From: Knoellia sp. p5-6-4
Lineage (GTDB): Bacteria; Actinomycetota; Actinomycetes; Actinomycetales; Dermatophilaceae
Reading direction: 5' to 3'
NCBI RefSeq assembly: GCF_029222705.1
Contig: NZ_JARGZF010000001.1
Location: 1,360,437 to 1,424,436, forward strand
DNA: 64,000 nt
Under the pieces are notes generated by a model. That model ran no database searches. It saw only the letters and a list, made by a program, of their open reading frames with translations, and was not told the origin of the DNA. Positions 47,571 to 57,027 of the stretch are shown here, piece after piece (within the stretch, counting starts at the first letter, position 1; every line of letters starts with the position of its first letter). The position numbers and the translations under genes were made by a program.

Positions 47571-48902
47571 TCAGCCCACCGGGTCCGCGGCGGTGATCGC
47601 GACGGCGAGCACGTGCTTGCACGGACCGCGCCCGCCACGGTGCTTCGCGTGCCACAGGCAGGTGCACGAGGCGGCCTCGCCCACCCCGCGGACCCAGTGC
47701 TGGTGGTCGTCGACGGTGACCACCCACCGGTCACCGTCGCGGCCGACCGCCCCGTCGGACACCAGCCTCCGGGCGGCGACGAGCCGCGGGTTGTCACGTT
47801 CCACCCGCTCGGCCAGCGGCAGCTCGCGGTGGAACCAGCTCTGCTCGACGACATCGAAGCCGACCTTGCCGGAGGTCGCCAGCACTGCCAGGCCGGCGTG
47901 CACGCCTTCCGGTGGCAGCCCGGTGAGCTCGGCCAGGGCGATCGGGTCGACCACCGGCTCCCAGGCGAGGAACTCGAGCAGCTGCGCGGCTGCCCCCTCC
48001 GCCGCGTCGGCGCTCAGCGCCCGCAGCAGGCCTCCCTCTCCCGAGAAGCCGCGGTGGGGCTCGGGCGAGAGCAGCAGCGTCAGCCGCGCTCCGGGCAGGT
48101 GGAGCACCCAGCCACTCGCGCCGCTGTCGCTGCTGAAGGCGTCGAGCGAGGTGGCGAAGCGCGCGATTCGCGCGGCTGCCGCCAAGCGCCCCGCACCGGC
48201 CAGGTGCACCGCCCCCGGCACCGGTCGGGCGCTCTGGCGCAGTCCTGCCGGCCCCGGCACGAGGTAGAGGCTCGGGCCGGGCTGCCGCTTGGGCAGCCCC
48301 GCCAGGAACCGCACCACCGCCGAGCCGGTGAGCGAGGCCGCGTGCGCGAGACCCGACGCGAGCACGGGCACCTCGGCGAAGCCGCGCACCCAACGGTCGG
48401 GCATCGCCACCTTCCGCTCCTCGTGGCTGGCCTCCGGGGTGGAGACCCGCAGCTCGTCGGCGCCCACGCTGAGGTGGACCAGGGCCTCACGGCCGACCGA
48501 GGCCAAGGCGGTGCGCAGGGGCTGGTTGACGTCGACGTTCGTGGTACCGAAGCCGACCTCGCCGCTGGCGATGCCGTCGCCGAGCAGGTCGAGCCGGGCG
48601 TGGACGCCGTTGCAGGCCGAGAACGACTCGAAGCGAAGCCGGTCGCCGCTGGCCGTCACCACGGGGTCGAGGTTGGCCAGGCGCCGCATGAGCCCGGCGT
48701 CGAAGTACCGGGAGGCAGCCACGTCCGCGACCGCCAGGAGGCCGGCCGCGGCCACGTCGGGCCGGGCCAGCAGGCCGGTGAAGAAGTGCGGCCGCTCGAC
48801 CGGCCCGGTGGGCGTGAGGCCGAGCGCGGTCTCCAGGGCGAGCAGTGAGCCGTCCGCCGTGGGCGACATCACCGACGCCCCGCGGTAGCCGGCGGACGTC
48901 AT
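47571..48902 (-). CDS. SWIM zinc-finger family protein
   Basis: The protein has 443 residues. The C-terminal SWIM motif CxCx12CxH is complete (CTCLWHAKHRGGRGPCKH near residue 420). SWIM domains bind DNA or proteins. The remaining sequence is helical and Ala/Leu-rich, without a recognised enzyme. ATG 48902 overlaps the stop of the large upstream gene (ATGA), so the two are translationally coupled. In other bacteria SWIM proteins accompany large DUF4132/DUF6493-type proteins together with MoxR ATPases and vWA proteins; the latter two are not in this window. Confidence 0.85.
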   Translation of the reverse strand: MTSAGYRGASVMSPTADGSLLALETALGLTPTGPVERPHFFTGLLARPDVAAAGLLAVADVAASRYFDAGLMRRLANLDPVVTASGDRLRFESFSACNGVHARLDLLGDGIASGEVGFGTTNVDVNQPLRTALASVGREALVHLSVGADELRVSTPEASHEERKVAMPDRWVRGFAEVPVLASGLAHAASLTGSAVVRFLAGLPKRQPGPSLYLVPGPAGLRQSARPVPGAVHLAGAGRLAAAARIARFATSLDAFSSDSGASGWVLHLPGARLTLLLSPEPHRGFSGEGGLLRALSADAAEGAAAQLLEFLAWEPVVDPIALAELTGLPPEGVHAGLAVLATSGKVGFDVVEQSWFHRELPLAERVERDNPRLVAARRLVSDGAVGRDGDRWVVTVDDHQHWVRGVGEAASCTCLWHAKHRGGRGPCKHVLAVAITAADPVG

Positions 48903-51565
48903 GCGTGGCCCTCCGTGTCGCGCACCCAGGCCCGCGCCTCCACGTGCACCTTGGACGCCCCCTTGGACTGGGCGATCTCCACGACGGCAGGCGGCACCAC
49001 CGCACCGGGCGCCGCCGCGGCATACCTGCGGGCCATGGAGAGCAGCTCGGCCAGGCCGGCCGGGCGTCGCTCCAAGCGGCAGGCTGCCTCGACGACGGCC
49101 GTGACCGCGGGCCAGAGCGGCTTCATCCCGCCACCGAGCACGACCTGCTCCCACGCCGAGGTGGTGCGCGCCAGGCGGAGCTTGCCGCGGCGAAGGAGCG
49201 CGAGGCAGGCCCGCTCGAAGTCCCCGCCGTCGAAGCGGCCTCGCGCCATGAGGGCCAGCGCTGCGTCGACGCCGCGCAGGCGAGCGGCCTCGTCGGCGTG
49301 GCCGAGGGTGGTCGCCAGCGCGTGGTGCACGGCCGGCCCGGCGACGCCCGGCGCCTCGACGAGCCACTCCAGCCACCGTGACGACCACCCGGACGACTGG
49401 TCGAACGAGGCCTGCGTCTTCGCCGCGACGAGCTCGGGCCAGTGGGGCACGACGTCGATCGTGGTGTCGGCCGCCACCTGGTACTCGGAGAAGTCCTTGT
49501 CCCGCCCCAGCTGATGCCCTGCCACGAGGTCGGGCGGCACGGACGGGAAGACGTCGAGCCGCACCGGGAGCTCGGCCGGCCCCACGTGCAGGCCCCTCTC
49601 GACGGCCCTGACCTCGAGGGCGGGAAGGCCCCCACCCGCCACCCACTGCCGCACCACCCCGGCGGCGTCGGCGCCCGGAGACCGCGTGCCCCGCAGGAGC
49701 CTGCGCAGCCCGGTGGCCTCGCGTCCGCGCAGCGTGACGACGACGCCGTCGAGCTCGTCGGCGCGCGCCGGGTCCACCGGCTCGAGCCGCAGCAGGGCCT
49801 GGAAGAGGTCGAGCTCGCCGCAGGGTGCATCTCGGTAGGAGCGCAGCCGGCTGAGCAGGTCGTCGAAAGAGACGCTGCCGCTCTCGTCGGACGGGGTGCT
49901 GAGGAGGCAGGGCACCGACCCCGCGGCGAGCAGCGTCTCGGAGACGTGCAGGCGCACCAGGGCCCAGGTGACCGGCATCGACGACAGGTGCCAGTCGTGC
50001 GAGACGTGGGGCCGCCAGACCCCGCCGTGGTAGAAGCGGATCCTGGCGACCTCCTTCTCGTGCTGGGCCCGGTCGAGGCCGCCGTGGGCCCAGTCGGCGG
50101 CTCGGTTGACGACCTCGGGCCGCTGCCAGTCGTGGCGCGGCCAGGCGCTGCGGAGGAAGGCGGTGAAGCCCGCGCGGTCGTCCCAGGCCCAGCGGACGAA
50201 GGCGTCGAGGAAGCGGGCGGTGACGTGGCCGAGCCCTCCCGTGCCGAAGGCCGACAGCGCAGCCGTCAGCCCCTCCGGGGTGGGCTCGACCTGCCGGAAG
50301 GGCTGGGGCGGCGGGGCCGGCGCCGGGTCGCACCACAGGTCGGCGACGGGCTGCGGCGCGGGGCGTTCTGCCTCCACCCCGAGGCCGGCCAGGGCGCGGC
50401 GGGCCCGCCCGGCCAGCGACTCGTCGTCGCTCTCGGCTGCGGCGGCCAGGCCCGCCACGACTGCCTCGCGTCCGAAGCGGTCCACCGCCTCGCGGTGCAC
50501 CAGCGCCCGGAGCAGCACGGTCCGCTGGCGCTTCTCCTTGCGGGAGAACACCGTCACCGCGAGCTCGGCCATCTCCTCCGGACCCGAGACGGTGTCGAGC
50601 AGCACCGGCAGCAGCACCGCCGTGACGGGTCCCCGTGCCGTGGCCATCGCACCGAGCAGGAGCGGCGCCCGGCCCTTGGCGTCCCCTGCCGAGAACCCGA
50701 GCGCGGTGAGCACCGTGGCCAGCGCCTTCTGGGTCGCGGCCGGCTCGTCACGGGTGAGAGCCTGAAGGCAGGGCTCCAGCAGGCGCTCGCGCTCGAGGCG
50801 CCCCTCGTCCACCATGGCCGACACCGCGGGGCCGAGCTCCCAGCCCGGCACCGAGAAGCCCACGAGCGCGCCAAGCGTGCCAGGCCGTTCGACGACGGCC
50901 GGCAGGACGTCGGGCAGCAGCGGATCGACGCGCCACTGCCCGGCGAGGGTCTGCTCGGCGGCCGGCACGGGCTGCGTGTGCAGCCGGCCCTGGGCGTCGA
51001 ACACGAGCCTGGTGCCCGTCGCCGCGGGCGCCTGCGCGTGCGCCCGAAAGCTGGCCTGGGCCATGAGGTGCTGGTAGTGCCCGGCCCAGCCGAGGGCGAA
51101 GGAGTCACCCATCGGCAGGGGCAGCTCGAAGTGCTCCGCGAGCGGGAGCCCGATCCCGGCCAGCCGGGTGGCGTCGGACTCGAAGTCGCCGCGGAAGACC
51201 CTCGCGCTGGCGGCCTGCAGGAAGGCGGCACACCAGTCGCGGCCCTGGTCGCCCATGCGCTGGACGACGGTCTCGAGGCGGTCTCCCCCGTCGGTGCGCC
51301 AGTAGTGGTTCCAGCCGAACCAGGCGGCCGCCTTCTCCGGGCTGGGCGCGAGGTGCACCGCGAGCAGGTCGCAGCACGACCTGACCCCGTCACGGTCGAC
51401 GGAGCTGCTCCAGTCGCGTGCCAGCGCGTTCAGCGGTGCGCGGTTCGTGCGGTACCAGCGCCTGGCCTCCCGCACGCCGTCGGCGTCGAGGCGGCCGAGC
51501 AGGTCGTCGAGCGCACGCCACTGGCCCGATGCCGTGATCAGGTCGAGCTCTTCCCCCAGAGTCAC
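48899..51565 (-). CDS. Large DUF6493-like protein, partner of the SWIM protein
   Basis: The protein has 888 residues. It starts at GTG 51565 with no export signal; the longer frame upstream is a shadow of the ABC exporter gene. The sequence is made of helical, HEAT-like repeats rich in Ala, Leu and Trp, such as TQKALATVLTALGFSAG and LVHREAVDRFGREAVVAGLA in the middle and HHALATTLGHADEAARLRG near the end. I associate this layout and the neighbouring SWIM gene with the actinobacterial DUF6493 family, but the assignment is from memory of the pairing, not from a search. The role is unknown. The coupled pair may be a remnant or a minimal form of a MoxR-vWA-type system. Confidence 0.65.
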   Translation of the reverse strand: MTLGEELDLITASGQWRALDDLLGRLDADGVREARRWYRTNRAPLNALARDWSSSVDRDGVRSCCDLLAVHLAPSPEKAAAWFGWNHYWRTDGGDRLETVVQRMGDQGRDWCAAFLQAASARVFRGDFESDATRLAGIGLPLAEHFELPLPMGDSFALGWAGHYQHLMAQASFRAHAQAPAATGTRLVFDAQGRLHTQPVPAAEQTLAGQWRVDPLLPDVLPAVVERPGTLGALVGFSVPGWELGPAVSAMVDEGRLERERLLEPCLQALTRDEPAATQKALATVLTALGFSAGDAKGRAPLLLGAMATARGPVTAVLLPVLLDTVSGPEEMAELAVTVFSRKEKRQRTVLLRALVHREAVDRFGREAVVAGLAAAAESDDESLAGRARRALAGLGVEAERPAPQPVADLWCDPAPAPPPQPFRQVEPTPEGLTAALSAFGTGGLGHVTARFLDAFVRWAWDDRAGFTAFLRSAWPRHDWQRPEVVNRAADWAHGGLDRAQHEKEVARIRFYHGGVWRPHVSHDWHLSSMPVTWALVRLHVSETLLAAGSVPCLLSTPSDESGSVSFDDLLSRLRSYRDAPCGELDLFQALLRLEPVDPARADELDGVVVTLRGREATGLRRLLRGTRSPGADAAGVVRQWVAGGGLPALEVRAVERGLHVGPAELPVRLDVFPSVPPDLVAGHQLGRDKDFSEYQVAADTTIDVVPHWPELVAAKTQASFDQSSGWSSRWLEWLVEAPGVAGPAVHHALATTLGHADEAARLRGVDAALALMARGRFDGGDFERACLALLRRGKLRLARTTSAWEQVVLGGGMKPLWPAVTAVVEAACRLERRPAGLAELLSMARRYAAAAPGAVVPPAVVEIAQSKGASKVHVEARAWVRDTEGHA

Positions 51566-51653
51566 GGCCGCCACGGTAGGGGGCAGGGCCCAAGGTGCGC
51601 GCCGTTTTCCGGCCCAACCCGGCCGTGCGGACGATGGTCCGTATGCCGTGCGG

Positions 51654-53711
51654 CTAGGGCCCGCTCCCGCCGGCGCCGGTCGCCGCCGGGACGGCCGGCT
51701 CGTCGGGCGCCGGGGCCTCGCCGGTGTCGACGTCGACCGCGGCCCCGCTGAACTGCGCGGCATACAGGCGGGCGTAGGCGCCCTCCCGGGCGAGCAGCTC
51801 TGTGTGCGAACCCTGCTCGACGATGCGCCCGTCCTCCATCACGAGGATCAGGTCGGCGTCGCGGATGGTGGACAGGCGGTGGGCGATGACGAAGCTGGTG
51901 CGGTCGCTTCGCAGGGCCGCCATCGCGTGCTGCACCAGCAGCTCGGTGCGGGTGTCGACCGAGCTCGTCGCCTCGTCGAGGATCAGCAGCGCGGGGTCGG
52001 AGAGGAAGGCCCGGGCGATGGTCACGAGCTGCTTCTCCCCCGCGCTGATGTTGCCGCCCTCGGGGTCGAGCACGGTGTCGTAGCCGTCGGGCAGCGCGTG
52101 CACGAACCGGTCGACGTAGGTCGCACGCGCCGCGGCGAGCACCTCCTCGTCGGACGCGCCGGGCCTGCCGTAGGCGATGTTCTCGCGGATGGTGCCGCCG
52201 AAGAGCCACGCGTCCTGCAGCACCATCCCGATCTGCGAGCGCAGGCTGTGTCGGGTCAGCTCGGTGATGTCGACGTCGTCGATGGTGATGTGCCCGCCGT
52301 CGAGCTCGTAGAACCGCATGACGAGGTTGACCAGGGTCGTCTTGCCGGCCCCGGTCGGGCCCACGATGGCGACGGTCTGACCCGGCTCGACCACGAGGTC
52401 GAGGTGCTCGATGAGCGGGGTGTCCGGCCGGTAGGAGAACGAGACGTCGTGGAACTCCACCCGCCCGTGGGGCGCCTCGAGCGCGCGCGCCGAGGCCGGC
52501 TCGGGCCGCTGCTCCTGCGCGTCGAGGACCTCGAAGACCCGCTCGGCGGAGGCGACTCCGGACTGCATGAGGTTGGCCATCGAGGCGACCTGGGTGAGCG
52601 GCTGGGTGAACTGCCGTGAGTACTGGATGAAGGCCTGGACGTCCCCGAGGCTCATCGAGCCGTTCGCCACCCGCAGCCCGCCCACGACGGCGATGGCGAC
52701 GTAGTTGAGGTTCCCGATGAACATCATCGTCGGCATGATGATGCCGCTGACGAACTGCGCGCCGAACCCGGCGGCATACAGCTCGTCGTTCTTGGCGGCG
52801 AACGCCGCCTCGGTCTCGCGCTGGCGGCCGAACACCTTGACGAGGCCGTGGCCGGTGAAGGTCTCCTCCACGACCGAGTTCAGCTCGCCGGTGCTCTTCC
52901 ACTGCTGCACGAAGTGGCGCTGCGACCGCTTGCCGATCACGGTCGTCACGACGATCGACAGCGGGATGGTCACGAGGGCGATGAGCGCCAGCAGTGGCGA
53001 GATGACGAGCATCATCGTCACCATCGCCACCACCGTGAGCAGCGAGGTGAGCAGCTGGCTCAGCGTCTGCTGCAGGCTCTGGGCGACGTTGTCGATGTCG
53101 TTGGTGACGCGGCTCAGTAGCTCGCCGCGGGGCTGGGCGTCGAAGTACGGCAGGGGCAGCCGCCCGAGCTTGTCCTCGACGTCACGGCGCAGGGCGAAGA
53201 TCGTGCGGTTCACCGCACCGGTGAGGATCCAGCCCTGCGCCCACGCGAGCACGGCGGCGACGGCGTAGATGCCGAGCACGGTCAGGAGCACCTGGCTGAC
53301 GGCGGTGAAGTCGATGCCCTGGCCCGGCACCACGTCGAGCGCCGAGACCATGTCGGCGAGCGTGTCGTCGCCCCGGGCGCGCAGGCCCAGCACGACCTGC
53401 TCCTTGGTGGCGTCCTCGGGCAGCTGGCTCCCGACCACACCGGTGAAGACCAGGTCGGTCGCGCGGCCGAGCACCTTCGGCCCGATCGCCGACAGCGTGA
53501 CGCTCACGACCGCGAAGCCCAGGACCGCGGCCAAGGCTGCTCGCTCGGGCCGGAGCAGGCCGAGCAGCCGCTTCGCGGAGGGTCCGAAGTTCTTGGACCG
53601 CTCGACCGGCACCCCCACCGACATGTGCGGCCCGCGCCTGGCAGCACCGGCCGCCGGTCCCCGCCGTGCCTCGGCGGCCCGCTCCTCCTCCGTCTTCACG
53701 CCCTCAGTCAC
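51654..53711 (-). CDS. ABC exporter half with canonical ATPase site (permease-ATPase fusion)
   Basis: The protein has 685 residues. Six membrane segments lie in residues 50-370, and the nucleotide-binding domain in about 395-650. Walker A is GPTGAGKTTLVNLV, the signature is the variant NISAGEKQLVTIARAF, Walker B with catalytic Glu is LLILDEATSSVD, and the switch His is in FVIAHRLSTI. A charged N-terminal tail (about 45 residues) precedes the membrane part. The start overlaps the stop of the partner gene, so the two form a heterodimeric exporter of the TmrAB/BmrCD type. Its substrate could be a drug, lipid or peptide. Confidence 0.92.
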   Translation of the reverse strand: MTEGVKTEEERAAEARRGPAAGAARRGPHMSVGVPVERSKNFGPSAKRLLGLLRPERAALAAVLGFAVVSVTLSAIGPKVLGRATDLVFTGVVGSQLPEDATKEQVVLGLRARGDDTLADMVSALDVVPGQGIDFTAVSQVLLTVLGIYAVAAVLAWAQGWILTGAVNRTIFALRRDVEDKLGRLPLPYFDAQPRGELLSRVTNDIDNVAQSLQQTLSQLLTSLLTVVAMVTMMLVISPLLALIALVTIPLSIVVTTVIGKRSQRHFVQQWKSTGELNSVVEETFTGHGLVKVFGRQRETEAAFAAKNDELYAAGFGAQFVSGIIMPTMMFIGNLNYVAIAVVGGLRVANGSMSLGDVQAFIQYSRQFTQPLTQVASMANLMQSGVASAERVFEVLDAQEQRPEPASARALEAPHGRVEFHDVSFSYRPDTPLIEHLDLVVEPGQTVAIVGPTGAGKTTLVNLVMRFYELDGGHITIDDVDITELTRHSLRSQIGMVLQDAWLFGGTIRENIAYGRPGASDEEVLAAARATYVDRFVHALPDGYDTVLDPEGGNISAGEKQLVTIARAFLSDPALLILDEATSSVDTRTELLVQHAMAALRSDRTSFVIAHRLSTIRDADLILVMEDGRIVEQGSHTELLAREGAYARLYAAQFSGAAVDVDTGEAPAPDEPAVPAATGAGGSGP

Positions 53712-55447
53712 GCGGCCACCTCCTCGGCGCCGCGCTGCGACTCGACGATCTCGACGTAGGTGGGGCAGGTCGCGAGCAGGTCGTCGTGGCGCCCCGACCC
53801 GACCACCCTTCCGCCGTCGAGCACCACGATGTGGTCGGCGTCGACGATGGTCGACACCCGCTGGGCGACGACGATGACGGCGGCGTCACGGGTGACCGGG
53901 CGCAGGGCAGACCGCAGCCGGGCGTCGGTGGCCAGGTCGAGCGCGGAGAACGCGTCGTCGAAGAGGTAGACGTCGGGCTTGGCGACGATGGCTCGCGCGA
54001 TGGCCAGCCGCTGGCGCTGCCCGCCCGAGACGTTGGTGCCACCCTGCGCGATCGGGGCATCGAGACCGCCGGGCATCGCCCGCACGAAGTCGTCGGCCTG
54101 CGCGACCCGCAGGGCCTCCCAGAGCTGGTCGTCGGTCGCCTCGGCGTCTCCGTAGCGCAGGTTGCTGGCCACGGTGCCGGTGAAGAGGTAGGGGCGCTGC
54201 GGCACCAGCCCGATGCGCGACCAGACGTCCTCCAGGCCGGCGTCGCGCACGTCGACGCCGGCGAGCCTGACCGAACCCGCGGTGGCGTCGTAGAGCCGGG
54301 GCACCAGCGAGACCAGCGTCGACTTGCCGGAGCCGGTGCTGCCGATGATCGCGGTGGTGTGGCCCGGCTCGGCCGTCAGCGAGACGCCCCGCAGGACGGG
54401 TGCGTCCGCGCCGGGGTAGGTGAACTCCACGTCGCGCAGCTCGACCGTGGTGCGGCCGCTCGGGAGGGCCACCGGGTGCTCCTTCTCGGCGACGCTGGAG
54501 GTCGTGGCGAGCACCTCGCCGATGCGTCCCGCCGAGACGGTCGCCCGCGGGAGCATCATCGACATGAAGGTCGCCATCATCACCGACATGAGGATCTGCA
54601 TCAGGTAGGACATGAAGGCGGTCAGCTCGCCGATCTGCATCTCCCCCGAGGCGACCCGGCGCGAGCCGAACCACAGCACCGCGACGGTGGAGGCGTTGAA
54701 GACGAGCATCACGAGCGGGAAGGCGAGCGACATCAGCCGGCCGACCGCGAGCGCGGTACCGGTGTACTGCGTGTTGGCCGCACCGAACCGCTCCCGCTCG
54801 TGCTCCTCGCGCACGAAGGCGCGCACCACCCGGATGCCGGTGATCTGCTCGCGCAGGATGCGGTTGACCCAGTCGACCGACTCCTGCATCAGCCGGAACT
54901 GCGGCACCATCCGCCGGATGACCAGGCCCACGGAGAGGGCCAGCAGCGGCACGGCCACGGCCACCAGCCACGAGAGGCCGACGTCCTCGCGCAGGGCCAT
55001 CACCACGCCGCCGACCATCATGATCGGGGCGGACACCATGAACGCCAGGCCCATGAAGACAGCCTGCTGCACCTGCGTGACGTCGTTGGTGTTGCGCGAG
55101 ATCAGGGTCGGCGCACCGAAGCGCGAGACCTCCTGGGCGGAGAGCTCGGTGACGCGGGCGAACACCGAGCCACGCAGGTCGCGCCCCAGTCCCGCCGCCG
55201 ACCGCGCCCCGAGGTAGGTCGCCCCGACGGTCGCGGCGATCTGCACCAGCGAGATGGCCAGCATCCACGAACCGGCCGTCACGATGTAGCCGGGGTCGCC
55301 CTTGGCCACGCCCTCGTCGATGATCTGGCCGTTGAGGCTGGGCAGGTAGAGCGAGGCCATCGTGCCCACCAGCTGCAGGACCACGAGGACCGCGACGAGG
55401 TTGCCGTAGGGGCGCAGGTGCTCGCGGACCAGGCGGACGAGGGTCAC
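53708..55447 (-). CDS. ABC exporter half with degenerate ATPase site (permease-ATPase fusion)
   Basis: The protein has 579 residues. Membrane segments span residues 15-300. Walker A is GSTGSGKSTLVSLV and the signature is canonical (NVSGGQRQRLAIARAI). The Walker B stretch reads YLFDDAFSALD, with Asp replacing the catalytic Glu, and the switch His is replaced by Gln in VVAQRVSTI. One of the two ATP sites in the heterodimer is therefore expected to be weak or inactive, as in TM287/288 and related exporters. This gene is first in the operon and its stop overlaps the partner's ATG (ATGA). Confidence 0.92.
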   Translation of the reverse strand: MTLVRLVREHLRPYGNLVAVLVVLQLVGTMASLYLPSLNGQIIDEGVAKGDPGYIVTAGSWMLAISLVQIAATVGATYLGARSAAGLGRDLRGSVFARVTELSAQEVSRFGAPTLISRNTNDVTQVQQAVFMGLAFMVSAPIMMVGGVVMALREDVGLSWLVAVAVPLLALSVGLVIRRMVPQFRLMQESVDWVNRILREQITGIRVVRAFVREEHERERFGAANTQYTGTALAVGRLMSLAFPLVMLVFNASTVAVLWFGSRRVASGEMQIGELTAFMSYLMQILMSVMMATFMSMMLPRATVSAGRIGEVLATTSSVAEKEHPVALPSGRTTVELRDVEFTYPGADAPVLRGVSLTAEPGHTTAIIGSTGSGKSTLVSLVPRLYDATAGSVRLAGVDVRDAGLEDVWSRIGLVPQRPYLFTGTVASNLRYGDAEATDDQLWEALRVAQADDFVRAMPGGLDAPIAQGGTNVSGGQRQRLAIARAIVAKPDVYLFDDAFSALDLATDARLRSALRPVTRDAAVIVVAQRVSTIVDADHIVVLDGGRVVGSGRHDDLLATCPTYVEIVESQRGAEEVAA

Positions 55448-55486
55448 CCGGTCAGGTTAGGCGAGGCCTGACGGGGACTCGACCGG

Positions 55487-57019
55487 TTATGCCGTGGGCG
55501 AATCCGGAGGCCCGACGAGCATGCCGTCGGCGACCAGCTCACGGATGACGGGGATGGCGGAGGCCCGCAGCTCCTCGTCGGAGACCCCGAGGAGCGAGGC
55601 GATGGCGGTCAGCGCCTGTCCCGCCGTCAGCTCGCCGTCGCAGACGCTCGCGAAGGCGGCCATCGCCGTGTCGAGCCGCACCGTCCGCCCCAGCCCGCCG
55701 CCCTGACGGAGCAGGATGACGCTGGGGTCGTCGGCCCCCGGACGCCCGTGCCGTTCCTCGGTGACGTCGGGCGCGCACGTCCAGGCCACCGCGAGCAGGT
55801 CGTCGTCGCTGTGCTCCGCGAGCCAGGTGCGCGCCCGCAGGCCCTCCAGGACCGCCGGGCCCATGGGTGTGGCCACCCGCCCGGTCGCCTGCTCCAGGTG
55901 CACGAACGGCTCGCGCTGCGTGGCCGGGCGCTGCAGGGTGATCACCCCGAAACCGATCGCCGTGACGCCCCGGGAGGCGAAGTCGTCCAGCCACGCGGCA
56001 TACATCGCCGCGAACTCCGCCGTCGCACTGTGGTGCCCGCCGTCGCGGGCCCAGGTCTCGGCATACTGCGCCGGGTCCTGCAGCTCGCGCTGCACCACCC
56101 AGGCGTCGAGCCCCGTCTCGGACACCCAGCCGCGGACCCGCTCGCGCCAGTCGGCGTCGCCGACGATCTCCCAGTTGCCGAGGAACTGCGCGATGCCACC
56201 GGGCTCGAGGTGCTCGCCGATCGAGCGGACCAGGCCCGATACGACGGCGTCGCCCGAGGCGCCACCGTCGCGGTACTCGAAGAGGGGCACGCCCGCACGG
56301 CGCGGCGTGATCACGAACGGCGGGTTGCTGACGATGAGGCCGAACCGCTCCCCTGCGAGGGGGTCCAGCATCGAACCGGCCCGCAGCTCCCACTCGACCT
56401 CGTTGAGCAGGGCGTTGAACCGGGCGTAGGCCAAGGCCCGCTCGGAGATGTCGGTCGCGGTGATGTGCCGGGCGTGGGCACCGAGGTGGAGGGCCTGCAC
56501 GCCGCAGCCCGTGCCGAGGTCGAGGGCGCGCTCGATCTCGGGTCGAGGCGTCCACGAGGCCAGCGTGGTGGAGGCGCCACCGATGCCGAGGACGTGGTCC
56601 TCGCGCAGCGGCTGGCGGGTCGCGATCTCGGAGAGGTCGGACGCCACCCACCACTCGTGGTGCTCGTCGCCGTAGGGGCGCAGGTCGCAGGTGGCGACGA
56701 CGCCCGGCCCCTGCAGCGTGACCAGGCCGAGGTCGAGGGCGCCGGTGACACCCAGGGTGGGCAGCGCCGCCCCGGCCTCGGCCTCGTCGACGGCGTCGCC
56801 GAGCGTGAACAGCCGCACCAGGGTGGCCACGGGCGTGTCGGCCTCGGCGGTGACCCGCTGCGCGGGCAGGGTCTGCTCCCGGTCGAGCGCCGCGCCGGCC
56901 AGCGGGCCGAGCAGGGCGGCCACGCCGTCGACGGTGTAGCCCGAGGAGCGCAGGTCGGCGCGCAGGCGGCCGACGAGGTCCGCGTCGGGGCGCGGCGGGG
57001 CGGTGGTCGAGGTGCTCAC
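55487..57019 (-). CDS. Class I SAM-dependent methyltransferase with NPPF motif
   Basis: The protein has 510 residues. The central domain has the SAM-binding motif ALDLGTGCGVQALHLG near residue 180 and the active motif SNPPFVITPRR near residue 250, which marks N6-adenine or glutamine-N5 methyltransferases of the RsmC/PrmC type. The N- and C-terminal domains are specific to actinobacterial proteins in this chromosomal position (compare SCO3546). The target may be rRNA or a protein; the sequence cannot tell. GTG 57019 is eight bases from the AIM24 stop, so the two genes are likely co-transcribed. Confidence 0.85.
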   Translation of the reverse strand: MSTSTTAPPRPDADLVGRLRADLRSSGYTVDGVAALLGPLAGAALDREQTLPAQRVTAEADTPVATLVRLFTLGDAVDEAEAGAALPTLGVTGALDLGLVTLQGPGVVATCDLRPYGDEHHEWWVASDLSEIATRQPLREDHVLGIGGASTTLASWTPRPEIERALDLGTGCGVQALHLGAHARHITATDISERALAYARFNALLNEVEWELRAGSMLDPLAGERFGLIVSNPPFVITPRRAGVPLFEYRDGGASGDAVVSGLVRSIGEHLEPGGIAQFLGNWEIVGDADWRERVRGWVSETGLDAWVVQRELQDPAQYAETWARDGGHHSATAEFAAMYAAWLDDFASRGVTAIGFGVITLQRPATQREPFVHLEQATGRVATPMGPAVLEGLRARTWLAEHSDDDLLAVAWTCAPDVTEERHGRPGADDPSVILLRQGGGLGRTVRLDTAMAAFASVCDGELTAGQALTAIASLLGVSDEELRASAIPVIRELVADGMLVGPPDSPTA

Positions 57020-57027
57020 CCGTCTGC

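Noticed and set aside
49442-51751. Plus-strand open frame of about 770 codons opposite the DUF6493-like gene
   Set aside because: Shadow composition (Arg, Gly, His, Pro) and no motifs. The minus-strand gene is coupled to the SWIM gene by an ATGA overlap.
53666-55471. Plus-strand open frame of about 600 codons opposite the ABC exporter half
   Set aside because: His/Arg/Asp-rich shadow; the minus strand has all ABC motifs in order.
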